Origin: Clarireedia homoeocarpa
Lineage: Eukaryota; Ascomycota; Leotiomycetes; Helotiales; Rutstroemiaceae
Assembly (NCBI GenBank): GCA_001465935.1
Contig: LNKV01000001.1
Location: forward strand, 682,001 to 746,000
DNA length: 64,000 bases
Direction: 5' to 3'
A program made the translations under genes and the position numbers. Below are positions 33,954-48,073 of this stretch, piece by piece. Each line of letters starts with the position of its first letter. The first letter of the stretch is position 1. The notes below the pieces were generated by a model. It saw nothing but the letters and a program-made list of their open reading frames with translations. It searched no databases and was not told the DNA's origin.

Positions 33954-36900
33954 GGTCGAAAGAAACCAAAAACAGTCTTCTCAAAAAATAAAAAGCAGTC
34001 ATTATTGTGTTGCACAGGTTGCTCGAAAGGAAGTGTGGGGAGATATGAAAATCCATGAGGGGGGGAGGGGGGGGAAGGAAATATACATAGATATGATGGA
34101 TTAGCTGGTTGGTTAGGACTCGAGATATGACATGACATGATGAGATAGGATGGGTGCATTTCCTTTCCATGAAACATATCTTGGCTTTTGGGATAGGATG
34201 GATAGGAAAAGATTTACACATATATTTGAGACGAATGAAATATAAATATATATATATATAAATAAAAGCTCGATAAGTTATGTACCGTATAGGTAGATAT
34301 CTCATTTCTACATCCATTTTCTCTTCACCCCGCACCCCACACCCCACACACCCCCTTTCTTCTCTGTCCACCAACCAACCAATCATCCCGTCGAGTGGGG
34401 AACCCGGTATCAGTCACAATCATAAATTGTGATGACTCGAGTCGCGATCGTTACTTACTTACTGTACATACGCCCCAAGAGAAAAACACGGAATGGTTAA
34501 ATTGGTTACTTTACTTTACTTTACATTAGTCCAGTTGATTCCCTTCCCTTCCCTTCCCTTCCCTTCCTACCGCGGGAGGAGGAGGAGGAGACGATCCAGT
34601 GCAAGACGAGATGGATATAAGTTAAGATCAGTTGAGTAACTGAGTCGGGCTGGAGAGTAGCAGCTGGAAGGAGGAGATTGGGTTATATGGGAATGGGAAT
34701 GGGAATGGGAATGAATGCTTTTGTGGGTTTCTCTCTGGCTTGGCTTGGGTATGCAATGCTCTGTTCCTTGAGAGGGGTTGGTTTGTTTGTTTATTGAGTT
34801 GTGTGTATATGCATGGATGAGAGTGGGAGAAAGAGTATTGAATGAGGGATGGATGGATGGATAGATGGGTGGATGGATGGATGTATACTACGGGGAGAAT
34901 AGAGGTAGGTGGTTGGTTGGGATTCTTCCAACGCTCGTTTGGAATGTAGAATATAGAAAGATAGGTAGGTAGGTATAACTATATGTATAAGCAGACAAAC
35001 AGATAGGTATGAAAGAGCTCACTCAAACGAGGTGGTAAGCTACATATTGCTTTGTATGTCTGATTTGTTCTCTGTGAGTGGTTGCTTGTCTACAGTACTT
35101 ACGAGTGTGCTCCTCTCTCTAGACGGGAAGATGATAGACAAACGAACGGACGAAGCTTTTGCGGAATCTGGTATGCTTTTTTGTAGGGAACTTCGTCATG
35201 TAGGATCTAGTGATAGATATCATATTATTGTTGGATTTCCGAGGGTATGAGGTCTTGTTTATGGTCGGTCGTCTACTTGAGATCTACAACCTACATATTC
35301 TGAGCACTGAAAGGCACTTAATATAGCCAGACTGTATCCAGAGAAGGTATTGATACTTGATTAACTAGACTGACACTATAATCACAACTATCACGGATCT
35401 CCTCCCGAAATAAACCGATCCATTTCAAGTCAACACTCACAATCCCCATCCGCCCCCAAAATCATCCGAGGCAACAACATAACTTCAACTTCAACTTCAG
35501 CTTCGCACTCCCGGGCTATATACCTGCAGCTTTGCATCTTTAGCATTCTAGGCATGCTCGTGCATATATTCATTACACATACACAACATACGCCAACCCA
35601 TCTCACCGACCACATCGACACGTGCCACTCATACATATTAATCCAAGCCTCCATCTATCTATTCGTCACCCACTCGGCCACGATGTAGTGATCCTTGACA
35701 TCTGATCCCGTCCGATCGGCTCTGTTTCCATATTACTTATGTGTTGTAGAACAGTTGGAGCCGTGTATGGGAAAGTGTGGACATGGGAGCTGAACGGGAC
35801 GAGGAAGGACAAAGGAGTGGAGAATGTAGAATGAATGGATAGAAGAGAAGTGTAAACCCTATCGAATACTGCTGTTGTCTTGGTGCATTGGAATGTTACG
35901 ACATTGAAGAAAGGAAACAAAATGAGACCAGACAAGATGGATACAGATGTGTCGGAACACGCGCTTGGAGATATGTACTTCACATGTCTATCTGTTCATC
36001 CATCATATGTCTTTACATGTACAACCCAATCCTGATCTCAAATCCCAACCCTATTATAGTACCCTCTGCTATAAGAAAGCCACCATGTATGCGGTGAAAA
36101 TCAGAGAAGAAAAGTCCATATGTGTCATTAACAAAAATGTATGAGGTCAACTACCTATACACCCTCTACTCAACTCGAGTACTGTACAGTACACTCAATG
36201 ATTGATTCGATCGATCATCCCATCTACGTGCAGTGTTCCATTACAAGTATATCATACACCAGACGAATAGAATGCGAAATACAGAAATATATTGGGCTGA
36301 TATGTTGTGAGCATAAAAGACGCAATGCTGTGCTGCAATGACTGCATTGCATAGTGCAGATGCAGCTAGACAGTCAGAAGGAGAGAGACGGCAATTGCTC
36401 CGTGGATGGAATGGGATTGGAACAGGAGGATGTATGTTGTGTATCGATGGGAGTACAGAAGAAAAAAAAGCACATGCTTGAGATGTGAGGAGGTCAGCCT
36501 AGCTGAGGGATGTCATGTTCAACGCTGCGGGTGGACAGAGTGGAATGAGATGGATTGATGGATTGGGTGGGTAGGTGCCAATTCATGCGAGATGAATTGA
36601 TCGCTCCATATTCCTTCCTGTACCCCATCGTCTGTCTGTCTGTACACTTCTCCCATGGTACAGCACAGCACAGCAAAGCAAAACACAGCAAACACAAGGC
36701 AAGACCAAGTAAGTCATCGTGTACAATTACCATAACCATACTCATCGACCCACCATCTTCATCGTCATCTTCATCGCCCTACCGACGTACCTATCTTATC
36801 CATCGTATACTATACCCAACCTACAAGTACGTATATGAGACATCTCAACATCATCTCGCCCCGCCAACCAGTCCCCGCCGGCCCAAGCAAGCCGGTAGAG

Positions 36901-37536
36901 ATTCCTCTTTCCTTGTACCCATCGCAACGCTCCGACCCCTATCCATCGAAGGCAGTAGGCAACCTCTTTCCCTCTTCTCTCTTTCCCGTCCCATCTCATC
37001 CCATCTCATCCCATCCTATCCATCCCCTTCCCATCTCATCCCATCCTATCCATCCCCTTCCCTTCCCTTCTCCACCTTCTCCCCCACCAGCCAGGCCCTC
37101 CAAATCGTACCTACGTACAGTACATCACGCACCATACAGCAAAACACAGCACAGCACCGCACCGCATCGCACAGACATCCATACACCCACAGAGCCTCGC
37201 CCTCTCAGCCCACATTTCATATCATATCAAACCGTAGTCTCATTTCGTAGAAGAAAACAAAAACAAAAAGAAGGATCAATAACGTTTAATGAGACATCCA
37301 CCCCCCTCTCCCCACCCCCATCAAAAAAAAAAAACAAAAAAAAAACACCTCATCATTAGATTTGATCAACAAACGCACGCACCTTTCCCTTCCTCGCTCT
37401 CTCTGCATCCTGTATGTATGTACAGGAGAAGTTGAAAGTATAATTTTTAGGCGCCGGCGCTACTATTTTTCCATGTGGAAAATCATACCCGGGACCCGGG
37501 GGACAGGGAAGGGGGAGGGGAAGGGGAAGGGGGAAG

Positions 37537-37663
<127 letters not shown>

Positions 37664-37800
37664 CTTACTTACTTACCTATCACAATAACTTTATACAGGA
37701 TAGAGTTGGAAGATTCATTCATTCTAGTTAGCCGTTACAAAGTACTGCAGCTAGAATTTCCCCCATGATATACATACAGTATCCCGAGACCAAGTGCATC

Positions 37801-37861
37801 CATCCATCCATCCATCCATCCATGCAAAGAGGTAAAAACTACTGTATACCGACAGCGATTT

Positions 37862-37917
<56 letters not shown>
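37801..37917 (+). repeat. (CATC)n followed by (GCTT)n microsatellites
   Basis: CATC tetramers at about 37799-37822 and roughly fourteen GCTT tetramers at 37861-37917. Confidence 0.9.
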
Positions 37918-39529
37918 TTGTTTAGTAAGTATGTATCACATCTCATTGGGCAACGCGAGTAGAATTACGTTTGATTCTATATTTGGAGAAGAAGTATAGT
38001 AGTGCATGCATGCATGGAGAGGAAGCTGCATATGCATAGTCTGTCTGGAACCTATCCATCTCCTTCCTCCCTTGCGTTGGGAAGTACTTGGATTGGGTGG
38101 GAGATCTGGTTGGTAAGGGGGAGGGAGGGGAGATGAAAAGCAGATGAATTTGAGATGGTGAGAAGGAGAGAGAGGAAAAGGATTGGTTTTTGGAGAAAGG
38201 AGAGTTGAGTTGTTGTTTGCTGGCTGGCTGGCTGGCTATGACGACGGCGATATGATGGATACAACTCGTGCGTACAGTCGTACAGGATGGGATAGGTGAG
38301 TAACGATCGATACAGTAGATAGGTCAGGAGAAAAAGATGAGATGAGATGAAATGAGATGACATGACATGACATGACATGAACAGCATACATCCATCCATC
38401 CATCCTATCCTGCCTCTTAGTATGAATGCTTGCGAATAACATCTTATACAGTACTTTGTAAGTTCCATCCGCAATACTCTCTCTCATCAACCTCCCAAAA
38501 GAGTAATTCTCGTCCAGCCCAGCTACCCCCTTACTGTATGAATGAACCCAGTGCTTAGTTACCGGAATATCATTCTCCCCAACCCCGTGCGTCTCACCAC
38601 AAAGTAAAGTACTGTACGAACATCGGATAAATCAAACACCTTGGTTCTACGAGTATCGGCGATAGTTATACAATTCCTCAATTCAAGTATTCACTTCCCA
38701 TACTATCCCATCCCATCCCAACTAATCCCATCCCATGCACTCCCTCCAAACCAGTACAGTACTTACATGTAAGTACATCTCTGACAAGTCCAGCCCAGTC
38801 CAGTCCAGTCCGTCCGCAATAATCTTCGGGGAAAGCGCACGAGCGCCAAAAAAACGCCATTTCTAGAAATGAACCCGCGCTATCCAATCCAATCCAATTC
38901 CCCAGTTTCCACCACCTCCCGGATCGATGTTTAGCCATTGAGAAAGCCCTGTCGACCGACCGACTGATTGATAGATGACGTGAAGTATGTTTTGTCTCCA
39001 CTACTACAGTAACTACAGTACGGGCACTAGGACTAAAAGAAAAAGTGATCGGAGATACATACAGTACGATGCAAGGCAAGGTAAATCTCAAATTGAGATT
39101 GGGGATTGGGATTGGGATTTGTCGATTGAACAATGGGACAATTGGACGGCGAAGTGCATGTGGCTTGGTTCTGGTGAAGGGTTTATTATATATATATATA
39201 TGTTTTTTTTTGTGTGTGTGTTCCCTTTGTAGATCTATCACAACTTTATCACATACATGTTTTTGGGGGACCAACTACCTTTCGGGATATCTACATACAT
39301 ACATACAATACATACGGAGAAGGACAGAGTTATCCGATTCTTCTGCCCCAAAAAGAGATCGAATCTCATTTCAGATCGCAAAAAGAAGACAATCTCCCCT
39401 GGTAACCAAGAATGTATGAGTTGTCAAATCTTTAATTCCGGATCCGAGGGCTCGAGATTGCCATATACCCAGCTCGGCGGCAACAGAAATGGTAAGAGGT
39501 AGGGGTAACCCCCGGCTCCCAAGTTCTAG

Positions 39530-39556
39530 GGCTGGCTGGCTGGCTGGCTGGCTGGC
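39530..39556 (+). repeat. (GGCT)n microsatellite
   Basis: Six GGCT units; a shorter run of the same motif lies at 38220-38236. Confidence 0.9.
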
Positions 39557-42500
39557 CGTCTCTGATCTTCCTTTTCTCTGTGTTGAGTACGACGTGCTTT
39601 TGGCATATTCCAAGGAAAATTCCAAAGGGAAGGATTGTTTAGTTTTTTTACTTGTCCTAACTCATCCATAGATGCCGACGGCGACCGAGTAGGAAGATCG
39701 TCATCCAGACCCAGCAGATTGTAGGCTATTGTAAGGCCAACCGCATAAAAGCGGGACATGCAGTTATGTATCGAAATGTCTTGCCCTCCGACTGTTTAAG
39801 TATCGGAACCACGCGAACTTTACGTCACGCTTCTAAAAGTAAAGTAACGTTAGTTGCTAGCTGAAGCGTATGGATCTGAATTTCCGTGCCTTTGAGCTGT
39901 GAAGGAAATATGGAGCTCCTAGGTGCAAGTGGAGATGCGGCGGAGAATTTCTTCTGTACTGCTGCTTTTCTGACAATCCAAACTGTCAAAGCGTCTCCGC
40001 CGTTGAAAACAGCAAAAAGTATGATATGAAAAAAAGTCTGAGCTGTGATGATTGATTGCGCTTCGATAGTTGCGCAATTAGATACCTCTTGTGATTCTGG
40101 CTCCTTTTGGTGATGCTACTTTGATGCTTTCTTTTTCGCAGTAGTAAATGGTTGGTCAAGTAGCCAGAATTTTTAGTAAGGTCAGGGAACTACCCTTCTT
40201 GCAGCTGAAAAGGAAACCATTCAAAAAGAAACTTCTTGATCCAGAAGTAGAAGACAGACACAATACCCAGAGACATCGATACATGGATATGCGATTCTAT
40301 GCAACAGCCCTGTAATGGACAGGGAAGATGGCAAGTGTTGTGGCCGTAGGCCGTCTGCTGGGCCAATTCATTGGATAGAAAGATACGCGAATGCTGCAAA
40401 CATTGACGGGGAAATGCTTCCTTGAAGAGGCGATTACTGATTGAAAAAAGGAAATAACTTGAGAGAGAAGTATAAACAATAACAATCGTAGAAGGCCGGC
40501 TGGATCTGCACTGATTTGATTGGATTCCCGCTCGGAATGGACTTGGATCCTCCGGTGCTACTCTCTTTCGTATAGAATACTCACCCAAGTTAATTAAATT
40601 GTCTTTCGGGGACGTACAAAATAGAAAGACGGTTACAAATTGCCCCGCGCCATTCTAACCAGGCTCAAGCTCAAGCTCAAGGTCAAGCTCAAGCTGGCTG
40701 ATGATGTTGATCCTCGCTGCGAGGGGAAAGAGGGGTTGGTTGCCTCTTTGGTGTCCTGTGCGTACTACTGTATAAGTAAGTAATCTGATGCAGCTAAACA
40801 ATGCTTTAGTTCGTACTGCAAACCATACGATGAACAGAGATAGTCCAAAGGTGGCGGGCTCCGTTATGCTACTCCACTTCTTAGATATTCAGTCGCCTGG
40901 TAGGATACTTACTTGCTTATATTTGCTAGGCAGTGTTGTTTTGAAGCTATAACCGTCGGATCTGCAGATACAGATATATCATAAATCATTATTCAAACAA
41001 AGGACGGCTCATCTTTGAGGATTCAATACTTGTAGAGGTAGGGGGGGTTGTGAAAAGTCGAGGACAATGGCATTATTGTGCCGTTGAATGTTGCTGTAAG
41101 AGTCAGGATTTTCTCGATATAACTTCCTTTGACTGGTTACTTGTTACACATACTTTGGCTGAATTATCCCGCAAGAGCCCCATCGGGTTGAAATCACGCA
41201 AGCCTGTGGCGGAGGATCTACCTAGATCAGTCGACATCTGAAACAGTATCATTAGCAATCAAGTAACCAAGAAAGCAAACAGAGATCTGGCCAATACGAA
41301 GGAAAGGGCAGAATTCCGAATGCAACATCTGGGCAAGCAAGCAATCACGCATAAAGCATTGCGACAGCGCGAATGGGGAGTTTGAAAATGTTATATACAT
41401 GAAGTAGTAAGACGGCGAGGTTGGTCGACTGGCGCGGATTCCTACATGCGTCAAAAGCAGAGGCAAGCAATGCGATGAAGCATCTTTTTTCCCGACCCGA
41501 GGATGGGAGAATGAGGGGCGGATCAATTTTGAGCAGGTAACACGACGGTTTTTCACGTCAAAAGCCTAAAAGGTCGTCAGAGGATGTTTGTCAGCTACTA
41601 GGGAGGAGGAGAAAGAGGAAATAAATGGGGCCATCTAGGAATCGGCATGGATCACGTTATTTATCCATGACCTTGTACCTCTCCTGCGCACATAATGATC
41701 GCTGTTGACTCGTGAACCGTACCCATGATGCTTGTATTATCGTTCGTTTCATAATGTAAACATTGCACGATACATGCGGAATAGAGGAAAGCGTCGAATG
41801 TCGGACAGCGAATGAAACCAGATCTTGGGAAATCTAGCTGGTTGTTGGTAGGCTGTGCCGATATCACCAAGATATCACCAAGCAATAGAATTGTCTACCC
41901 GGAAAAGAAGCGGAAAGAATTGTATACAGTGTGCAGCATACAGTAGCTTGCGTAGCGTCAGCCTATAATCTTATCCGCCATCTTATTCCCTACAGGTGCT
42001 AGAAGCAGCCTGGATCTCGTAGACACAGGTACAACAGCTTCTCTTGTTGGTAATATGCGGTCTTACCCTCAGAGGAATTTGGGTGAATGTCCAATGAGAG
42101 TCGCAACATGGAGAGAGGTACAGTTATAGACGGGATACTTTGTACAACACAAACCACTGAGACGACGTCCTCCCTTCAGCATCTCGGAGTCGCTGTCGGC
42201 GAAGTACGTAGCTGGTCGTAACTACCGATCTGCTCAGGTAGCTGATTACCTGGTTAGTCGACTATTCCTGCAGTTGGAACCAGGTGCATCGCGACACCCT
42301 AGTAAAAACAAGTGCACGGGTAGAGGTAGCTGGGCCAGGCCTTGGCCTATGTCGGCCTTAGGTAGCAGGTAGCAGGTAGCTGACGGGCCAAGAAGTATAC
42401 GAATTACGAAGAGACAAGACGCGACGGACAGAACGTTTTGGCTAGGGAGCTGCTCGCAGATGCGCAGCTGCAGCATTTCCCCGATAAACAGCTAGAGAAG

Positions 42501-43017
42501 CACGGGTCTACTGGCAGATAGGGCTCTACTGCCCATACAAAGGATATATTAATCAATTGCTCGCTCTACGAAAGTACTCCGGCTCCGCTCCACACTTTCC
42601 AGGGGCCCAGGATCTAAATTTCTTGCAGCAGGTTTGCAGGTTGCAGGTCTGCGGCTAAAAGAGAACGAAAACATTGAGGCGTGTTCCATTCATCTGGGTG
42701 GGAGTGGGCGAGAAGGCAGTACGCGACGATTACGCGATGATACTTCTACCTCACACGTTCGTGGAAGGCAGGTGAGAAGAAGCTTGAATGCGATCCAATG
42801 CGATCCAAGAAGAGGATGCAGGGAAGATGCGCAAAGCTCTAAAGCGACTTGAGACCGTACAGGGTGATCCTACAACTTAAATAAACGCGGGTCGCTAAGC
42901 TAGAATCACGGCAACCAATAGGATGTGGGGATTTGGATTCCCTTTACCCACAGTCCGACTTAGCGTCGAGTCGCATGCATTACCTACAATGCGATTGTAT
43001 CCAATTGTATGCAGTTG

Positions 43018-43082
43018 TATCCATCCACAGCCATTCGCAGCCATTCACAGCCATCGACAGCCATCCACAGCCATCCACAGCC
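43018..43082 (+). repeat. (CAGCCATYSA) tandem repeat
   Basis: Six or so 10-bp units of the type CAGCCATCCA, with single-base variants, in tandem. Confidence 0.85.
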
Positions 43083-43623
43083 TCTCTCTTACTTGCTGCT
43101 GAGCATTCCCTATACATCTCTCAGCAGATGGCCAGCAGCAAGCACCAGCAACAAGCACCAGCAACACGGAATCCAGGAACGCGGGGGATCTCTCATGCGC
43201 CCTTGATCTCTCGTCTGCCCATTTGCTGTGGGAAGTCTCGTTTCTCCGTTTGTTGTGGGAAGAGCATGAGAGAGGCATAACTTTCCTTCTACACACTCCA
43301 CACTCTCTTTTTGCGCATCTGCCAAAGTCAATCCATTCCTCCCTTCCTTTCCCCTCCCTTGAAACTGCCCGGCACCGACATCGACCGCCATCGACCGCCA
43401 TACAAAGTACACTTTGTGCATTCTACTTGTACTGCACCGCCAATTAGCGACGCGCGAATCGTTATCGTGTCGGCATCGGCAGCCTTTGCACGCTACACTA
43501 CAATACTTTGCACGCCACACTACAATCCACCGCCTTTGATAGAGCGGGAAAAAGAACATTTATCGTTTGATGTCTCGAATTTCTCTCCACAGTCAGGATA
43601 CAGTCAGGATACAGTCACTCTCT

Positions 43624-43683
43624 GGAATCCAAAGAGAGAATATCGGAATCCAAAGGGAGAATATCGGAATCCATAAAGAGAAG
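43624..43683 (+). repeat. 21-bp tandem repeat, three units
   Basis: Units begin GGAATCCAAAGRGAGAATAT at 43624 and 43645, with a third diverged unit at 43666. Confidence 0.85.
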
Positions 43684-43967
43684 CAAAAGCAAAGAAGATA
43701 CGATCCTGTACCGTTAGTCCCCCAGTCCCCCAGTACCCTAGTACCCTAGTACCCTTAGACACATCGTTTCCTCTTTTTCTCTTTCGTCTGAACCCTCCAG
43801 ACCGACCACAGTCCCGTACCGACTGTTTATTTACCTTATTCGACCCGTCATAAGGTTGTTTTGAGGAATCCATCGACCGACACCTCGAGTACTTGTCCAT
43901 CCATCCACTTGACCACCGCCATCACGACCAGTCGGTCTACCAGCTCTACCACCGAGAATTCAAAACC

Positions 43968-44024
43968 CACCCATTTCCACCACCCATTTCCACCACCCAT
44001 TTCCACCACCCATTTCCACCACCC
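43968..44024 (+). repeat. 13-bp tandem repeat (CCCATTTCCACCA)
   Basis: Four to five consecutive copies, followed by a poly-C tract at about 44095-44119. Confidence 0.85.
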
Positions 44025-44268
44025 CATTCCTTCCCTTCTTATCCCCGACCGCCGACTTCCAAGTTACTGTCGGAAGGAATTCTCACTTACCACTCCCCCC
44101 TCCCCCCCCCCCCCCCCCCAGCTCGCTCTCTCTCTCTCTCTTTGGCATGGATTTCTTAAAATGTTCATGAGATTCTTAAAACTATCACCATAACCTCCTC
44201 CCGACCACCTTCTTTTTCTTTTTCTTTTTCTTTCTTGGAAGTGGAGTTGAGTGAGTGTTTAGCAGAAG

Positions 44269-47200
44269 ATGAAGACTATTCCGAGCGTAAGTTTTCCCCT
44301 GCCTTACCTTACCTTCCTTTATTTACTTTACTCGACTTTACTGCACTTTACTGCACTTTACTTTGTTCTGGAGTATGCTCCCTCCACACGGCACTGCACT
44401 GCACGTTCATCATACCCATCACCTCGCATTGATCCTCGGTCGGAGACATTCCATTGGTCTCCCTTCACCAAATTCTCTAAACCAACTCCGAATATATCTT
44501 TATTTTGTCCTTTTTTTCCAATTTTATAAAAAAATAAAAAATAAAAATAAAATCTATCGAAGCTTCAAACGGAAAGCCAAAACTCGAAAGGAAAACTAAT
44601 TGTATTTCTTCCAGCTTGTTGCTTCGAGTACGGTCGGCGTCGCAGCTGCGGGTCTAGCATTGGGGAAATCAGAAGATTCATCTCCGACACGGCGCCCTTC
44701 GTCGAAGAAGAGAAAAACGGGAGACGTTGCTGCAGATGGCGATAATTTTAATTTAGGTACTCCCTCCACCGTTTCACGACCCGCGACAAGTTCGACCATG
44801 GTCACGCCTGAAAGTCGCAATACCCCAAGTGCGATAGGATCTTCGTCCACTACCCATTCCTCCTCCTTGCCCTTCCTTCGACGACCCTCCCACCTCAGAA
44901 TTGATTCTCCGACACAAAACGGTGCTGCGCGACGGTGGTCTCTTATTCGCGCGGGTGATGCACAAAGCGACAACCTCTCGGATGAGAGTGCTGTCAGAGA
45001 TTCTGTCTCCTCTCGCGGTTCCTGGATTCGGAGATTATCCATACCCATATCGGGGAATAGCAGTCCTAGATCAAGTATAGCACCAGATTCACCTTCCATT
45101 ACCTTCTCTCATACTTCGGCGGCACCAATTCTTTCCTCCCCACGCGACAGTCCGACGCAGTTACCTCCGAACAAACTGGTGAAGAGACAAACATCGGAAA
45201 GAAATCGCAGTGGGACAGTTTCAAGTGAATCCAGATCGCAGGTACGAACATTAAGAAGGCCAGCAACCAGTCACCAGCGTACGATTACGCTGCAGCAACG
45301 ATTTATAGAAGATTCGCCAGGCACGAAAACACAGTCACGTCCAACCCCTCCCAGGCGGTCAACGGTATCCACTCAAGGGACGCCGTTGAGGAAACCCAGT
45401 GAATCACCTCGCAGCCCGTGGCGTGTGTACTTCGACTCGCGTCCAACCAAATTCTCTAAAGAACGATCGTCCGGCAGATCGACGGATGGAACTATGCACA
45501 ACTTTTTCTGGACCTCGAAAAGAGTCATGCCCGACCATACTGCTAGACCGACTTTAGTGAAGCCATCTTTGATTACTGTATCAACTTCGGAAATTGAAGG
45601 CTACTTCGATGAAGACGGTCTCCCTTGCGACGGATCTATCGATATTGACGAGGGCGTTTTGGAAGAACCGAGTTCGCCTATGGTGGAGGAAAATAGCAAG
45701 CGCCTACGAAGGTCTTTGTCTATGCACTTTAGCTCCCCAGGATCGTGGATCACTAGGTCGGGAAGTTTGCGAAACAAAAAGCGGAATATGGACAGTGTGC
45801 CAGGCGGAAAATACAAAGTATCCGATCAAATTTCTTTGGCTCCAGGAAGGGTATCGATATCTGCCCATGGACCTACTCCCAATCACAATCGGCCTGTGAT
45901 GGATGAGACGGTCTTCCAACGACCGGCCAGTGCTTGGATAGAATCTTCCTCGCCCATTGATCCTTTCTCCCCCGGTAATTACAATCCCAGAAATCGAAAT
46001 ACGTCTTCTCCCCTACCACCGCTCACTCGGCTCTCGACATTTAATGTTGACATTTCCCGGTTAGGACTATCCTCTTCTCCATCATCCTCTGGACCGATGC
46101 GAAGCCCCAGTTCGCCCTTCCCAATGTCGGCCACTGCCGCAACTTCATTTTCTACAAACGCAGCGTCTACCAGCTCATCCTCACCTTATTATTATGGATC
46201 GCTAAGGTCGAAACCAAAGTCGTCAGAAGTTGGTGACCAAGCCTCGACATTAATCGGCTCCGACAATGAGATGCGAAGCTTTGCATCTGGCGATGATGAT
46301 GACCTGGACTTTCAAAGTGAAACAGTGTATGACTCTATACGGACCGGTGCTACCAGCAGTCTACGATCGCAAGGCACACCATTAGACTCCATGTTTGATG
46401 ATTCTCCACCCACTACTAATGGGCACCCCAAGGCAAAAAGACTTTCGATTCACGAGTTGATGGCTAATGGAGCATTCAATGATATCGAGAATAAAATCAT
46501 TGAAGAAGATGAAGGGCAGGCCACACCTGTGAAGCTACCAAAGGTTTCATCCACGTCGGTTCATGAAAAGATAGCAAAGACCGTTAACACCGATATCCTC
46601 ATCCCGTCATCTCCACCAACTTTCACCCTTCCCACGAAAGAATTCAGTCGCATATCATTGGATGATGAGGATGATGAAGATGAAGATTGGACCAAAGATG
46701 ACGAGGATGAAAATTTCGACATTGCCAGCCAGCTCTCACCGCCTAACAACACTTCAACTTGCCGTCGTGTAAGTCCTATCATTCGACCGGCACTTGCAGA
46801 TGTGACGTATGGTGGATCCACAAACGGTAACCCCGAAAAACCGAGAAGCAATGTGTTCGAATGGTCCGAGTCGTCGACGACCGAGAAGGACTTCTCGGGT
46901 ACTTCAGCTCGACCTAGGACGGCGTATTTTAAACATCTTGCCGATGGAAGAGGTGGTCGCACCGTCGGGCGAAAAGGACCTAGTCCGATGCATATCAGGA
47001 GCCAAAGTGTGCCGGTTGTTCCTGACCTTATCGGTCACCGAGAACACCCTAAGTTGACACCCAAGTTTGGTACTTGGGGTCTGGGCGCGAAAGGGGTCAG
47101 TGAGGACTGGGACAACGATTTTGATTTTGAAGGAAACGAGGATGACGACTTCGAAGACGGCAAGTCGACTATGGAGAACAAGTTGATGTTTGTACCGCCT

Positions 47201-48073
47201 GCAATTCAGGCGAGCCAAGCAAATGTAGTTGGACACGTCGGTCAGATTCGAGAAGTATGCTTATTGGTTGAAGATCTGAAGAGGCTGCGCTTTCTCGCAC
47301 GGGAACACAACTTGTTAAACGGACCATCAGCGCAATTGTGGAAAGAAGCTGAAGGTATCATTGCACTAGCGATCCCAGAGGAAGAAGACCCGACTTTGTC
47401 ACCCCCTCATTCTCCTACATTACCCACAGCGGATACCTTCAATGATAAATTCCTCGATCATGGCTTCGATGGCGAGGATGTTGGTGTGCCAGATGCTCCA
47501 TTTGAAGTTCTGGGTCGTCATGGCAAGTCTACAGGATACGTCTATGATGGCAATCATGTTCGCAGACGTTCAGTCTTCTCGCCTGAAGATGATATCTTTG
47601 GAGCTGGTGCGGTTGTGAACTATCCACCGATCCGGGACAGCCTTCGGCCTCCTGCGATTCTCGTTCGCCATTCGAGTGCCAAAACCTCGGCAGAAGTTGC
47701 TCGAACAGTCATGGAAACAATGCATCAACATCGCTCGACTTCTGATCCTATGCTCTCGGAGATGATCAATCAGTCCTCGAGCAAGATGCCATTTGACACG
47801 ACCAGTCTACGTGACCTTGTTCATCGTGCAGGCGTCTTGAGCCGCAAGCTGGGTGAGATAGTTCGTGAAGCTGAAGGTCCCATTCAAAGTCCACAATCTA
47901 CCCCTCATCGTGATTCGAGTCCAGCCTTCACTCGAGTATTCACAGATCCCATGGCATCACCTCCACAACACCTCTTGCGAAGTCATAGCAATAATTCTGT
48001 GCTTAGCAGCTCGATCAATTCCTCGCCGACGGGGAGGTTAGGTCAACGCATGCATATGATGACTGTCGTATGA
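44269..48073 (+). CDS. Large Ser/Pro-rich fungal protein, function unknown
   Basis: Exon 1 is only 18 nt (44269-44286, MKTIPS, donor GTAAGT); the intron is 44287-44614 with a CTAAT branch site at 44596 and CCAG acceptor; exon 2 is 44615-48073, for 1158 aa. Most of the protein is disordered and rich in Ser, Pro and Arg, with many RRxS-type and SP sites, suggesting heavy phosphorylation. Conserved-looking islands: WRVYFDSRPTKFSKERSSGR near residue 280; DDDLDFQSETVYDSIRTGAT near 570; and a C-terminal block EDWDNDFDFEG, then VPPAIQASQANVVGHVGQIR with LLVEDLKRLR following, near 840-900, which should be a helical interaction module. This block recalls cell-cycle scaffold proteins of the Byr4/Bfa1 kind, but I cannot confirm that. 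The exon 1 start is the weakest part. Confidence 0.75.

Noticed and set aside
33736..34386. Minus-strand frame with a Lys/Glu run
   Set aside because: The run is the translation of the TTTTTC microsatellite; the rest has no protein-like features.
36555..37250. 231-codon open frame in the gene desert
   Set aside because: Sequence is simple repeats (CCATC, CACAG, TCATCT); overlapping frames are equally open; no domain.
43718..43760. CCCAGT / TACCCTAG repeats resembling telomeric CCCTAA
   Set aside because: The unit is AGTACCCT, not the telomere repeat, and it lies between ordinary chromosomal genes.
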